Shown in pieces: positions 44,996 through 54,574 of a DNA stretch of 63,307 bases. Numbering within the stretch: the stretch's first letter is position 1; the number at the start of each line of letters is the position of its first letter. A model generated the notes under the pieces. That model made no database searches, was not told the DNA's origin, and worked only from the letters and a program-made list of their open reading frames with translations. This DNA comes from Bacteroidota bacterium. GTDB lineage: Bacteria; Bacteroidota; Ignavibacteria; Ignavibacteriales; Ignavibacteriaceae. Location of the stretch: the NCBI GenBank assembly GCA_022708025.1, contig JAKIZM010000011.1, positions 1 through 63,307 of the forward strand, read 5' to 3'. Both the position numbers and the translations under genes were made by a program.

Positions 44996-46885
44996 TCAAT
45001 CTTCAAGCGTACTGATATTGCCAGGATCCTGCCCAAGTGCTTTTGCTTTTAATACTCTTCTCATAATTTTTCCGCTTCTGGTCTTAGGCAACGAATCAAC
45101 TATTTCAATGCCCTCAGGCTTAGCAATAGGTCCGACTTCGTGTCCTACGTGTTGTCTGAGTTCTTCTATCAGCTTATCAGATTTTTCATATCCGGTTTTT
45201 AATAGAACATAGCAATGTATAGCATGACCTTTAACACTGTGGGGCAATCCGATTGCTGCAGCTTCTGCAACAGCCGGATGACTGACAAGTGCACTTTCAA
45301 TCTCTGCAGTACCCAAGCGGTAACCGGAAACTTTTATCACATCATCAACTCTGCCGATTACCCAATAGTATCCATCTTCATCTCTTCTAGCAGAATCACC
45401 GGTCAGATACATTCTGGGAAAGCGGCTCCAATATTGCTGTATGTATCTTTCGGGATCATTCCAGATAGTTCTTAACATTGCGGGCCATGGACTTTTAATT
45501 ACAAGATATCCTTCTTCATTATCTTCTGCAGGCATACCTTTCTCATCCACTATATCCATCTTTAATCCGGGAAACGGTTTCGTTCCTGAGCCGGGTTTTA
45601 ACGGAGTGCAAGGTAAAGGAGTAATCATAAACATTCCTGTTTCCGTCTGCCACCAGGTATCCATAATCGGAGTTTTTTCTTTTCCGATTACACGATAATA
45701 CCATCTCCAGGCTTCCGGATTTATTGGCTCACCAACACTGCCAAGTAAACGCAAAGAAGAAAGATTATATCTGTTTGGCCAGGCATCTCCATATCTCATC
45801 AGACCCCGGATTGCAGTTGGAGCAGTATATAAAATATTTATTCCATATTTTTCTATCATTTGCCACCAGCGATGCGGATAAGGATAAGTCGGCGCGCCTT
45901 CATACATAAATGATGTGGCTCCATTAAGCAGAGGACCGTAAACAATATAGCTGTGTCCGGTAACCCACCCGGGATCTGCCGCACACCAGTATCTGTCTTC
46001 TTCGTGAATATCAAAAACATATTTTAAAGTGGAATATACACCTACCATATATCCGCCGTGTGTATGCACAATAGCTTTTGGTTTTCCTGTTGTTCCGGAA
46101 GTGTAAAGTAAGTAAAGAGGTTCTTCTGCATCAACTATTTCAAGGCATTCTGAACTGTTTGCAATCGGAAGATTTACTAATTCGTGGTACCACATATCTC
46201 TTCCGGATTCCATATTTATCTGATGACCGGTTCTTTTAACTACAAGAACACTTTCAACTGTAGCAGCTCTTTGAAGGGCTTCATCAGCAATCTTTTTAAG
46301 TTCAACAATTTTGCCTCTTTGTTTTGCACCGTCAGCAACAATTAAAACTTTCGATTTACTGTCTTCCAGTCTTTCGTGAAGTGATTCAACTGAAAAGCCG
46401 CCGTAAACAACTGAATGAATTGCACCAATTCTTGCACAAGCCAGCATCCCGATCATCAGCTCAGGAATTCTACCCATATACAAAGTAACTCTATCGCCTT
46501 TTTTTACACCTAGACTTTTTAATACATTAGCAAAACGGCAGGTTTCTCTGTGCAGTTTAAAATATGAATATGATCTGAACTCACCATCTTCGCCTTCCCA
46601 AATAAGTGCAAGTTTATTTCTTCTTGGAGTCTGTATATGAACATCAAGACAATTATAAGCAATATTAGTCTTTCCGTTAACAAACCATTTATAAAACGGT
46701 TTTTTTGAATCATCAAGAACTTTATCCCACTTTTTAAACCAGTGAAGATTATTTGCTTCATTTTCCCAAAATGCCAATGGATCTTCTTCTGCTGACTTAT
46801 AAATACTTTCGCATTTTGCATAAGCGCGATCCAGTATTTCTTTATCCGGATAATACACTTCACCGGTTAATTTCTTTCCAGACAT
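44996..46885 (-). CDS. acs: Acetyl-CoA synthetase
   Basis: 629-aa AMP-forming ligase that activates acetate to acetyl-CoA in two steps. ANL-superfamily motifs are YTSGTTGKPKAIVHTHGG (ATP-binding P-loop), WWQTETGMF (adenine pocket), YLTGDSARRDEDGYYW (hinge region) and TRSGKIMRR with the catalytic and acetylation-target lysine K606. A GAGGAG precedes the ATG. Acetate is also a product of the citrate lyase encoded 12 kb away, so the two could be linked metabolically. Confidence 0.95.
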   Translation of the reverse strand: MSGKKLTGEVYYPDKEILDRAYAKCESIYKSAEEDPLAFWENEANNLHWFKKWDKVLDDSKKPFYKWFVNGKTNIAYNCLDVHIQTPRRNKLALIWEGEDGEFRSYSYFKLHRETCRFANVLKSLGVKKGDRVTLYMGRIPELMIGMLACARIGAIHSVVYGGFSVESLHERLEDSKSKVLIVADGAKQRGKIVELKKIADEALQRAATVESVLVVKRTGHQINMESGRDMWYHELVNLPIANSSECLEIVDAEEPLYLLYTSGTTGKPKAIVHTHGGYMVGVYSTLKYVFDIHEEDRYWCAADPGWVTGHSYIVYGPLLNGATSFMYEGAPTYPYPHRWWQMIEKYGINILYTAPTAIRGLMRYGDAWPNRYNLSSLRLLGSVGEPINPEAWRWYYRVIGKEKTPIMDTWWQTETGMFMITPLPCTPLKPGSGTKPFPGLKMDIVDEKGMPAEDNEEGYLVIKSPWPAMLRTIWNDPERYIQQYWSRFPRMYLTGDSARRDEDGYYWVIGRVDDVIKVSGYRLGTAEIESALVSHPAVAEAAAIGLPHSVKGHAIHCYVLLKTGYEKSDKLIEELRQHVGHEVGPIAKPEGIEIVDSLPKTRSGKIMRRVLKAKALGQDPGNISTLED

Positions 46886-47383
46886 ACATTCTCCTCGAAT
46901 TATTAGTTAGTGTTAAAATTGTGGAAGGAAATTAAAAGTAGTTTAGCTTATAATCAATAATAATTTTTACTAATTATTTTTTTTTATTTTGAATTGAGGC
47001 GAAGAGTGATAATAGATGCGCTCAGGCTTGGATAGGTTCTGCCTGACAAGCAGTTGTCACGTTGAGTCCGCCTGAGGCGGATCGAAACGTGACAATCAAT
47101 TACTTCCGGCCTCGATAAACTCAGCCTGACATACAATCGTCACTCTGAGCGGAGTCGAAGAGTGACAATCAAATCTTTTGTGAGAATATCACACCTCGAC
47201 TTCGCTCGGTATGACAGAAGCAGAGTTTGCTATCATCCAGCGTTTAACAAAGTGAAATAAAGAGTATGGTTTCTTGTCTAAATTAAAAGTAGCAACAAAT
47301 ATTTCCGGCTTCGATGAACTCAGCCTGACAGACAGTTGTCACATTGAGTCCGCCTGAGGCGGATCGAAGTATGACGACCACTA
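46886..47383. repeat. Repeat-filled intergenic region (GTCA...TGAC hairpin family)
   Basis: 498 bp without a gene. At least four hairpin units: 47054-47095 (TTGTCACGTT / AAACGTGACAA), 47139-47166 (GTCACTC / GAGTGAC), about 47189-47216 (TCACACC / GGTATGA) and 47334-47376. Each has the layout GTCA(C/T)... loop with TCGA or CCGCCTGAGGCGG ...TGAC. They lie between acs and ftcD, both on the minus strand. Confidence 0.75.
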
Positions 47384-49216
47384 TCATAAATGGCTTTCAA
47401 CTAATTCTAAAACTTTATTTAATCCTTCCTGAGCCTGTATTTTCAGATCCTTACAAGTATTTCTCATATCAGAAACAAATTTTTCATCCTTAATATCTTT
47501 AAGATTTGTAAGCACATTATAAACTCCGCCAAACACTCCGGTAAAAGCACTTTGTGCACCAACTCCAACATCAGTAATAGAACTAGGATTTCCGTATTTT
47601 GCAACTACTTCAGCAACCTCAATTATCTGATAACTTAATTGTGCTGTATTTAACGGAACAAGCACTGCATGTTTTAATCCGTTTTGCATAGCTTCTTCAC
47701 GTATTTTCTTTTCCTCAGCAGTTTTATTTGGTAAACGCTTTGCAATAATAAAATCGTTATAAGCATTTGTATCATCATCAACAGCTTTAACCAAAGCATT
47801 TTTAATTTCCTGACATTTATCCGCTGCCCCATTAAGTATCTCATTGGTTTCAGCACTGCTGCCGCGTTTGTTTGCTGTAAGATTAGCAACCATTGATGAT
47901 AAAGCTGCACCAAGTGCACCTGCTAATGCTGCAACAGAACCGCCGCCCGGAGCAGGTGTTTCCCTGGATACTTCATCTATAAAATCTGTGAGTTTCATTT
48001 CAACCAAAGCTGTATCCGGATTTTTTGGCAGACCCAAAACTCTTTCTTCAATATTAAATTCAGATACATCATTTAATCCAAGTGATTGAACTGCTGTATT
48101 CAAGATGTCTTTTATCGGAACACCGACAGAACGATGTTGCTTTCTTAAATAATATTTTCCGGTTTCAAGCAAAGCGGGATATGGAACCATTCCAACTATT
48201 TCACTTCCGGTAACGCGTAAACCTCTTTGGGCAGCAAGCTTTTCTGTTGCATCAAAAACATCGTGCATTGAGGTAATCTTATAATTTGTAAGATTTATTG
48301 ATATCTGTGCACGATCGAATTTGTTAACCATCCAGCCAATTGCCTTACAGTGTTTAAATAAACCGGGTATCTTAACTGATTGTCCTTCAGGTTTTGATGA
48401 ATCAATTCCATTTAATTCCAACAGTTCAATTAAATCAAAATTATGTACATCCTTACAATGCTTTACTGTATCAGCAAAAGTTTTTCCAATAAAATCGCAA
48501 TTACCGCAGGGATATTTATCTTTTTCATACTTCAGAATTTTCTCGCTTTTAAAATAGAACGAACCAGCAACGCCTTCCCTTGCACTTCTTCCCTTTTCTC
48601 TTAAATCAAATGCGATATCGGTAGCATATTTTTCTTCGCGGGTATTAAGATTAATATTATAAGCAATTAAGAATTCCCTTACACCCATTACAGTTGCACC
48701 AGCTTTTGCATTAAACTTTGCAGGACCAAAATCAGGTTTCCATTCCGGTTTCTTTAATTTATCTTCAAGTGCTTCATATTCACCTTGTCTGATCTTTGCA
48801 AGATTTTCTCTTTCAGGTTTCTTAGCAGATTTTTCATAAAGGTAAACAGGTATATTCAATTCTTCACCAACCCTTTTTGCAACTTCGTTAGCAAGCTCGA
48901 TACATTCTTCGGTTGTTATTCCGCTTACCGGTACAAACGGACAAACATCAGTTGCGCCCATTCTCGGATGTGAACCTTTATGTTTACTCATATCAATAAG
49001 TTCAGCAGCTTTTTTAATGGCATTAAATGCAGCTTCTTTTATTCCTTTAGCATTACCGATAAATGTTACAACAGTCCGGTTCATATCGTAGCCGGGATCA
49101 ACATCAAGCAATTTTACACCTTCTACTTTTTCAATTTCGTCGGTTATTTGTTTGATGATTTCAGGACGCCGTCCTTCAGAAAAGTTCGGTACACATTCTA
49201 TTATTTGTTCGTTCAT
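47384..49216 (-). CDS. ftcD: Bifunctional glutamate formimidoyltransferase / formimidoyl-THF cyclodeaminase
   Basis: 610-aa fusion for the last steps of histidine breakdown: transfer of the formimino group from formiminoglutamate to tetrahydrofolate, then release of ammonia. N-terminal transferase domain (1-320) starts IIECVPNFSEGRRPEII and has HKGSHPRMG with H83. The cyclodeaminase domain (about 405-610) has the glycine-rich ETPAPGGGSVAALAGALGAAL. A C2H2 finger-like insert with CX2CX12HX4H spacing (C237, C240, H253, H258) lies in the transferase part; I recall such inserts in other Bacteroidota copies. No other hut gene is near. Confidence 0.9.
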   Translation of the reverse strand: MNEQIIECVPNFSEGRRPEIIKQITDEIEKVEGVKLLDVDPGYDMNRTVVTFIGNAKGIKEAAFNAIKKAAELIDMSKHKGSHPRMGATDVCPFVPVSGITTEECIELANEVAKRVGEELNIPVYLYEKSAKKPERENLAKIRQGEYEALEDKLKKPEWKPDFGPAKFNAKAGATVMGVREFLIAYNINLNTREEKYATDIAFDLREKGRSAREGVAGSFYFKSEKILKYEKDKYPCGNCDFIGKTFADTVKHCKDVHNFDLIELLELNGIDSSKPEGQSVKIPGLFKHCKAIGWMVNKFDRAQISINLTNYKITSMHDVFDATEKLAAQRGLRVTGSEIVGMVPYPALLETGKYYLRKQHRSVGVPIKDILNTAVQSLGLNDVSEFNIEERVLGLPKNPDTALVEMKLTDFIDEVSRETPAPGGGSVAALAGALGAALSSMVANLTANKRGSSAETNEILNGAADKCQEIKNALVKAVDDDTNAYNDFIIAKRLPNKTAEEKKIREEAMQNGLKHAVLVPLNTAQLSYQIIEVAEVVAKYGNPSSITDVGVGAQSAFTGVFGGVYNVLTNLKDIKDEKFVSDMRNTCKDLKIQAQEGLNKVLELVESHL

Positions 49217-49356
49217 CTGATCCTCATTGATTAATATTTTTTATATTTTATAATTAAGTATTTTTAAATAACTTTTTACTTAACTGTATGCAAAGTTAAA
49301 ACATTTAAAGAGAATTCTCATTCCGGTATTAGATAAATCACAAAATAGATTTGATA

Positions 49357-50379
49357 ATGAACAGGTTAATTTACAAAATCGATAAAGTTGGTTCAGTTAA
49401 TGATTTAAAACTTATTAAAGACAATCTGAGTGAACCTTCTGAAAATGAAGCAACAATCGAAGTAAAATCAATTGGTTTAAACTTTGCTGATATATTTTGT
49501 CTGCACGGTTTGTATCAAGCTGCTCCTAAAACTAATTTAATTCCCGGTCTTGAGTTTTCAGGAATTGTAATTAAAAAGCATAAATCGGTAAAAGATTTTA
49601 ATGAAGGAGATAAGGTAATCGGGATAACCAAATTCGGAGCATATGCAACATTTGTAAACCTTGATAAAAATTATTTAATCAAACTTCCATCTGACTGGAC
49701 TTTTGAAGAAGGTGCTTCCTTTGTTGTTCAGGGATTAACCGCTTATTATGCACTTAAAGAGCTTGGGAATTTAAGATCAAATCAAACGGTTTTAATTCAT
49801 AGCGTTGCCGGCGGTGTAGGAATTTATGCAAACAGAATTGCAAAAGAATTTAACTGCACAACTATCGGAACAATAGGTAATGAAAACAAGATTCAGCAGA
49901 TATCAGATGAACAGATTGATCATATTTTAATAAGAGATAAAAATTTTATAAAAAATCTAAAAGATATTTTAGGTGATAAAAAGCTCGATATAATTCTTGA
50001 AGCTTTAACCGGAAAATATTTCCATCAGACTTTTAAATTAATTGCACCTCAGGGCCGTACGATTGTATATGGCGCAGCAAACTTTGCAACACATACATCA
50101 TATCCAAACTATTTCCGTCTTATTTACAGATATCTCACACGACCTAAAGTGGATGTTATGAAACTAATTGAACAAAATCGTTCTATAATGGCTTTTAATC
50201 TTATCTGGCTTTATGAAAAGACAGATTATTTAAAATCTTTACTTAATGAATTAATAAAGCTTAATCTTAAAAGACCAAAAATTGGTGTTATATATTCATT
50301 CGATGATCTGCCTCAGGCAATTAGAAAATTTCAGTCAGGTAATACTGTTGGAAAAGTAGTTGTGAAGATTTCTGATTAA
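49357..50379 (+). CDS. Zinc-independent MDR-family NAD(P)H:quinone oxidoreductase
   Basis: 340-aa medium-chain dehydrogenase/reductase. Landmarks are GLNFADIFCLHGLYQ, IPGLEFSGIV, EGASFVVQGLTAYYAL and the nucleotide-binding HSVAGGVGIYANRIAKEF, then DLPQAIRKFQSGNTVGKVVV at the end. No structural or catalytic zinc cysteines are present, so it belongs with quinone reductases and zeta-crystallin-like enzymes. The ATG at 49357 is preferred to the TTG two codons before it. It is monocistronic and divergent from ftcD. Confidence 0.85.
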   Translation: MNRLIYKIDKVGSVNDLKLIKDNLSEPSENEATIEVKSIGLNFADIFCLHGLYQAAPKTNLIPGLEFSGIVIKKHKSVKDFNEGDKVIGITKFGAYATFVNLDKNYLIKLPSDWTFEEGASFVVQGLTAYYALKELGNLRSNQTVLIHSVAGGVGIYANRIAKEFNCTTIGTIGNENKIQQISDEQIDHILIRDKNFIKNLKDILGDKKLDIILEALTGKYFHQTFKLIAPQGRTIVYGAANFATHTSYPNYFRLIYRYLTRPKVDVMKLIEQNRSIMAFNLIWLYEKTDYLKSLLNELIKLNLKRPKIGVIYSFDDLPQAIRKFQSGNTVGKVVVKISD

Positions 50380-50427
50380 CTCTGATCAACTCTGCTTATC
50401 TAAAACTTTCAGTTTCTTAATCACTTC

Positions 50428-52371
50428 TTATTTATTTGAAATATAGATTTTGTTTTCAGCTACGCAGTCTGATACAATCTGAAGATATGCCAATAATTTT
50501 TTGTTCAAGTCAGAAGTTATTTCAGGTTCATTATCAGACAAATCAATGTCTGATGAGCCATTGCTATAATATAATCTCGGAGCTTTCTCCAGATCATTAG
50601 CCAATCTGTATTTATCAGTAAGTATGGTATATTCGTTATGAAATTTAAATACAACAAAACGATCTTCCTTATTAAAAATTGTTTTCCCCATTGATGAATG
50701 TTTTGTTGTAATATTCAGCAGACTAATCAGCGAAGGCATTATATCCATCTGTGAAGCAACATCAGTATATTTAGTTCCAATTGTATTTTTCGGATTAAAG
50801 ATCAGTAAAGGAATATGAAATGTAGATTTAAAATCTTTTCTGTTATTATATAGTGTATGATCGGCAGTTATTAAGAAGATGGTATTATCGTACCAGTTTT
50901 TTGTTTTTACATATTCAAAAAATTTCTGCAAGCTGAAATCGGAATACCTGATTGAGCGCTCTAGCTCAGTTTCATTACTGTATTTTTCAAATAAAGATTT
51001 TCTTTTATCAGGAATTCTGAACGGGTCGTGAGATGAAAGTGAAAAGATGATTGAGCAAAAAGGCTGATTAAACTTGTCAATGTTTTTTGCTGATTCAATA
51101 AAAAACGGTTCATCACAAATACCCCACATTCCATCAGTATCATCATCATCATATTCGCTCATATCTTCTTTACCAAAATAATTATCAAAACCGGCAAGTT
51201 TTGTAAATCCGTCAAAACCCATTGAACCGCTTTTTGCACCGTGATGAAATGAAGTTGTATATCCTTCCTCTTTCAAAACAGAACCTAAACCTTTAATATT
51301 GTTTAACTCCGCTCTTGAACCGATTATTGAAATATCAAACAAAGAAGGTATTGATGCAGTTACAGAAGGCACGCTTTCTATTGAACGCTGACCGTTTGCA
51401 TAGAAGTTTGTAAACAAAATTGAGTGCTCTGCAAGACTATCGAAAAAGGGAGTAAAGGATTCTTTATTTGTTATACTTCCGCAAAAATTAGCCGACCAGC
51501 TTTCCATAATAAATATAACAACATTCATTTTATTTATTCCTGAATCAGCTTCTGTAATCCTTAAAAAAGGAAAATCATTATCAATAAATTTATCATTATC
51601 TGTTACGATCATTTTCCGGACAGTTGTTAATGCATCATTATACTCAAGATTATTTACAGCTTTTATATTATCCTGATAATAACTTCTTATAACAGTATAT
51701 GGTGTATTAAGCGCAAGATATCCAAGCTCCAGATTTTCATTTGGGAATGCATTTGCCTGCCGTAAAGGTTTTAATTGTAATCCGCCCCGTATTGCAATAA
51801 TTGAACTAAGAATTAAAACTATCCAGAATAATAACTCCCTGATAAATGTAGATTTTCTTGGATGCTTTATATAAAATGATTTAATAAAATTATTACTGAA
51901 GTATATTATTAATGCTGCTGTTAATAAAATTACAATTGTAATGATGTAGTGAGTTATAATAAGCCCGGGCAGAATTGTTATTATATCCGAAATCATAAAA
52001 TACAATTCATAGCTTAAACGGCGTTCAGTTATATTATAATAACCATAATCAGAAAAAGATATTATGATCATTATAAGATTGATAATGACCATCAGAGTAA
52101 ATATTGTTTTTTCATAATATTTATTTCTGAAAATTTTTCCCGGAAGATTTAATAAAACTAATGGGAAAATATTGATATAAAAGATCGCACTGATATCGAA
52201 TCTTAACCCAATGAGAAAGGCAGATAATATTTCACCGAACGAAAACTGATTAAACCTGTTGAAATTATAAATTAAAAATCCTGCTCTGATAAAACTATAA
52301 ATTAGCAGCAGCGAGAAAACTATTATAATAGTTAAAACGAATTGTCTGTTAAACCTGAATCTTGCCGACAT
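50428..52371 (-). CDS. LTA-synthase-family membrane sulfatase-fold transferase
   Basis: 647-aa protein with about five membrane helices (10-35, 46-76, 88-107, 126-158, 180-197) and a periplasmic alkaline-phosphatase-superfamily domain. Metal and active-site landmarks are VVIFIMESWSANFCG (E290), NGQRSIESVPSV (S330 where LtaS enzymes have the nucleophilic Thr), HHGAKSGSMGF and ITADHTLY. In Gram-negative bacteria this family adds phosphoglycerol or phosphoethanolamine to envelope glycans. The exact acceptor is unknown. Confidence 0.85.
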   Translation of the reverse strand: MSARFRFNRQFVLTIIIVFSLLLIYSFIRAGFLIYNFNRFNQFSFGEILSAFLIGLRFDISAIFYINIFPLVLLNLPGKIFRNKYYEKTIFTLMVIINLIMIIISFSDYGYYNITERRLSYELYFMISDIITILPGLIITHYIITIVILLTAALIIYFSNNFIKSFYIKHPRKSTFIRELLFWIVLILSSIIAIRGGLQLKPLRQANAFPNENLELGYLALNTPYTVIRSYYQDNIKAVNNLEYNDALTTVRKMIVTDNDKFIDNDFPFLRITEADSGINKMNVVIFIMESWSANFCGSITNKESFTPFFDSLAEHSILFTNFYANGQRSIESVPSVTASIPSLFDISIIGSRAELNNIKGLGSVLKEEGYTTSFHHGAKSGSMGFDGFTKLAGFDNYFGKEDMSEYDDDDTDGMWGICDEPFFIESAKNIDKFNQPFCSIIFSLSSHDPFRIPDKRKSLFEKYSNETELERSIRYSDFSLQKFFEYVKTKNWYDNTIFLITADHTLYNNRKDFKSTFHIPLLIFNPKNTIGTKYTDVASQMDIMPSLISLLNITTKHSSMGKTIFNKEDRFVVFKFHNEYTILTDKYRLANDLEKAPRLYYSNGSSDIDLSDNEPEITSDLNKKLLAYLQIVSDCVAENKIYISNK

Positions 52372-52546
52372 AAATAAAACAATAATTTAATTGCTTAATA
52401 ATAACAAAGGTAAGTGTAACATAAAGCACAACCGTTCAGAGTTATTCAAATAAAACAAAAATTTTAATAAAAATTTATCCTGCTTTTTCTATAATATTTT
52501 ATTCATCATACTTAAATTGCACGCTTGTAAAATAATAATATAGAAG

Positions 52547-54361
52547 ATGATAAAAAAAATAAGAAACATTGCAATCATAGCTCACGTTGATCATGGAAAA
52601 ACAACTCTTGTAGATCAAATATTAAAACAATGCTCAATTTTCAGATCCAATCAGGTAGTAAGAGAAAGATTTCTTGATTCAAATGATCTTGAACGCGAAA
52701 GAGGAATCACCATACTTGCAAAAAATATAAGTATCACTTATAAAGATTATAAAATTAATGTGATAGACACTCCCGGACACGCTGACTTTGGCGGTGAAGT
52801 TGAACGTGTTCTTAAAATGGCTGATGGTGTTTTACTTTTAGTTGATTCATTTGAAGGTCCGATGCCGCAAACAAGATTCGTTCTTGAAAAGGCTCTCTCG
52901 TTAAATCTTAAACCCATTGTTGTAATAAATAAAATCGACAGAACTGATAACCGCCCTGCTGAAGTGCTTAATGAGATATATGATTTATTTATCGAGCTTG
53001 ATGCAAATGATGAGCAGCTTGATTTTCCGGTTATCTATGCAAGCGGACGCAACGGCTGGGCAGTAAGGAATTTAAATGATAAAAGAGAAGACTTAACTCC
53101 GTTACTGGATTCAATTATTAATGATGTGCCTGCACCAATTATAAAAAAAGGCAGCGTTCAACTACAGATTACAACTCTGGATTATAATGATTATGTCGGA
53201 AGAATTGGAATCGGCAGAGTTTTCAGAGGCGAACTTAAAAGCTCTGATAAACTCTCAATTATCAAACGTAACGGAAATGTTCATCCTGTTACAATAAATC
53301 AATTGTTGGTTTTTGAAGGATTGAAAAGAACAGAAGCTGAAGAAGTTTACTGCGGTGATATCTGTGCAATTGTTGGAATTGATGATGTTGATATCGGTGA
53401 TACAATAACTGCTTCCGAAAATCCCGAACCATTACCAAATATCTCTATTGACGAGCCAACAATAAGTATGACATTTACTGTAAACAATTCTCCTTTTTAC
53501 GGAAGAGAAGGAAAATCTGTAACCTCCAGACAACTGCGTGAAAGATTATTCAAAGAACTTGAACATAATGTCGCTCTCAAAGTTCAGGAAACAAATTCAC
53601 CCGATTCATTCAAAGTATCAGGAAGAGGGATTCTTCATCTTTCTGTGCTTGTTGAAAATATGAGACGTGAAGGTTTTGAACTTCAGATACGTGAACCAAA
53701 AGTTATATACAAAGAAATTGATGGAAAAAAAGCTGAACCTATCGAAGTATTAGTCGTAGATGTGCCAGAGGAATTTTCTGGAAAAGTAATTGAGCTGGTT
53801 GGTCAGCGGCGAGGCGAACTAACCAAGATGGAAAAGAAAGGAAATATGACAAAAATTCAATTTCATATTCCTTCACGCGGCATTATGGGATTAAGAACAA
53901 AAATTTTAAATGCAACTCAGGGTGAAGCAGTAATGCATCATCGTTTTTATCAATATGAATTTTTCAAAGGCTCAATTAACGGTCCGAAAAACGGTGTGAT
54001 TATTTCTATGGATGAAGGTTCATCTACAGCTTATGCAATTGATAGTTTACAGGATCGTGGAAAGTTTTTTATAGATCCCGGAGATATTGTTTACAAAGGA
54101 CAAATCATTGGTGAACATTCCAAAGAAAATGATATCGAAGTAAATATTCAACGTGGTAAAAAGCTTACAAATATGCGTGCCTCTGGTGCAGATAAAGCAA
54201 TTAAGATAACTCCAGCAATTAAATTTTCACTTGAAGAAGCACTTGAATATGTTGATGATGATGAGATGGTTGAAGTTACTCCAAAGTCAATCCGTTTAAG
54301 AAAACTTTATCTTGATACGAATGAAAGAAAAAGATTTAATCTTGGAAAATTGAACAAGTGA
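52547..54361 (+). CDS. typA: Ribosome-associated GTPase TypA/BipA
   Basis: 604-aa translational GTPase of the EF-G family that binds the 70S ribosome and aids large-subunit assembly, especially at low temperature or under stress. G-domain motifs are AHVDHGKTT (13-21), RERGITI, DTPGHADFGGEVERV and VVINKIDRTD. The BipA-specific C-terminus follows (NMRASGADKAIKITPAIKFSLEEALEYVDDDE in part). It is full length and divergent from the LTA-synthase-family gene, with ~175 bp holding both promoters. Confidence 0.96.
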   Translation: MIKKIRNIAIIAHVDHGKTTLVDQILKQCSIFRSNQVVRERFLDSNDLERERGITILAKNISITYKDYKINVIDTPGHADFGGEVERVLKMADGVLLLVDSFEGPMPQTRFVLEKALSLNLKPIVVINKIDRTDNRPAEVLNEIYDLFIELDANDEQLDFPVIYASGRNGWAVRNLNDKREDLTPLLDSIINDVPAPIIKKGSVQLQITTLDYNDYVGRIGIGRVFRGELKSSDKLSIIKRNGNVHPVTINQLLVFEGLKRTEAEEVYCGDICAIVGIDDVDIGDTITASENPEPLPNISIDEPTISMTFTVNNSPFYGREGKSVTSRQLRERLFKELEHNVALKVQETNSPDSFKVSGRGILHLSVLVENMRREGFELQIREPKVIYKEIDGKKAEPIEVLVVDVPEEFSGKVIELVGQRRGELTKMEKKGNMTKIQFHIPSRGIMGLRTKILNATQGEAVMHHRFYQYEFFKGSINGPKNGVIISMDEGSSTAYAIDSLQDRGKFFIDPGDIVYKGQIIGEHSKENDIEVNIQRGKKLTNMRASGADKAIKITPAIKFSLEEALEYVDDDEMVEVTPKSIRLRKLYLDTNERKRFNLGKLNK

Positions 54362-54370
54362 TTTGGGAAA

Positions 54371-54545
54371 GTCAGGCTTCGACTAAGTTAAGCCTGACAA
54401 GTAGTAGTCACACTAAGCGGAGTCGAAGTGTGACATTTGAAAATATTAAAATAACTTCAAGAAATATTCATACCTCGACTGCGCTCGGTATGACTAGAAA
54501 AACGTTAATCCTTCTAACACTTTGAGTCCGCCTTAGGCCGAAGTG
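54371..54545. repeat. Four hairpin repeats between convergent typA and GH20 genes
   Basis: Units at 54371-54398 (GTCAGGCTT / AAGCCTGAC), 54407-54434 (GTCACACT / AGTGTGAC), 54468-54493 (TCATACC / GGTATGA) and 54518-54545 (CACTT / AAGTG with a TCCGCCTTAGGCCG centre). They belong to the family seen at 47 kb and 59-63 kb. The first may serve as the typA terminator. Confidence 0.8.
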
Positions 54546-54574
54546 TGACTCACAGAATTAAGCTAAGCAAAAAC

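Noticed and set aside
46980..47380. Repeat cluster between acs and ftcD as a CRISPR or attachment region
   Set aside because: Units differ from each other in stem and centre, spacing is irregular and no integrase or cas gene is present. They match the dispersed GTCA...TGAC hairpin family.
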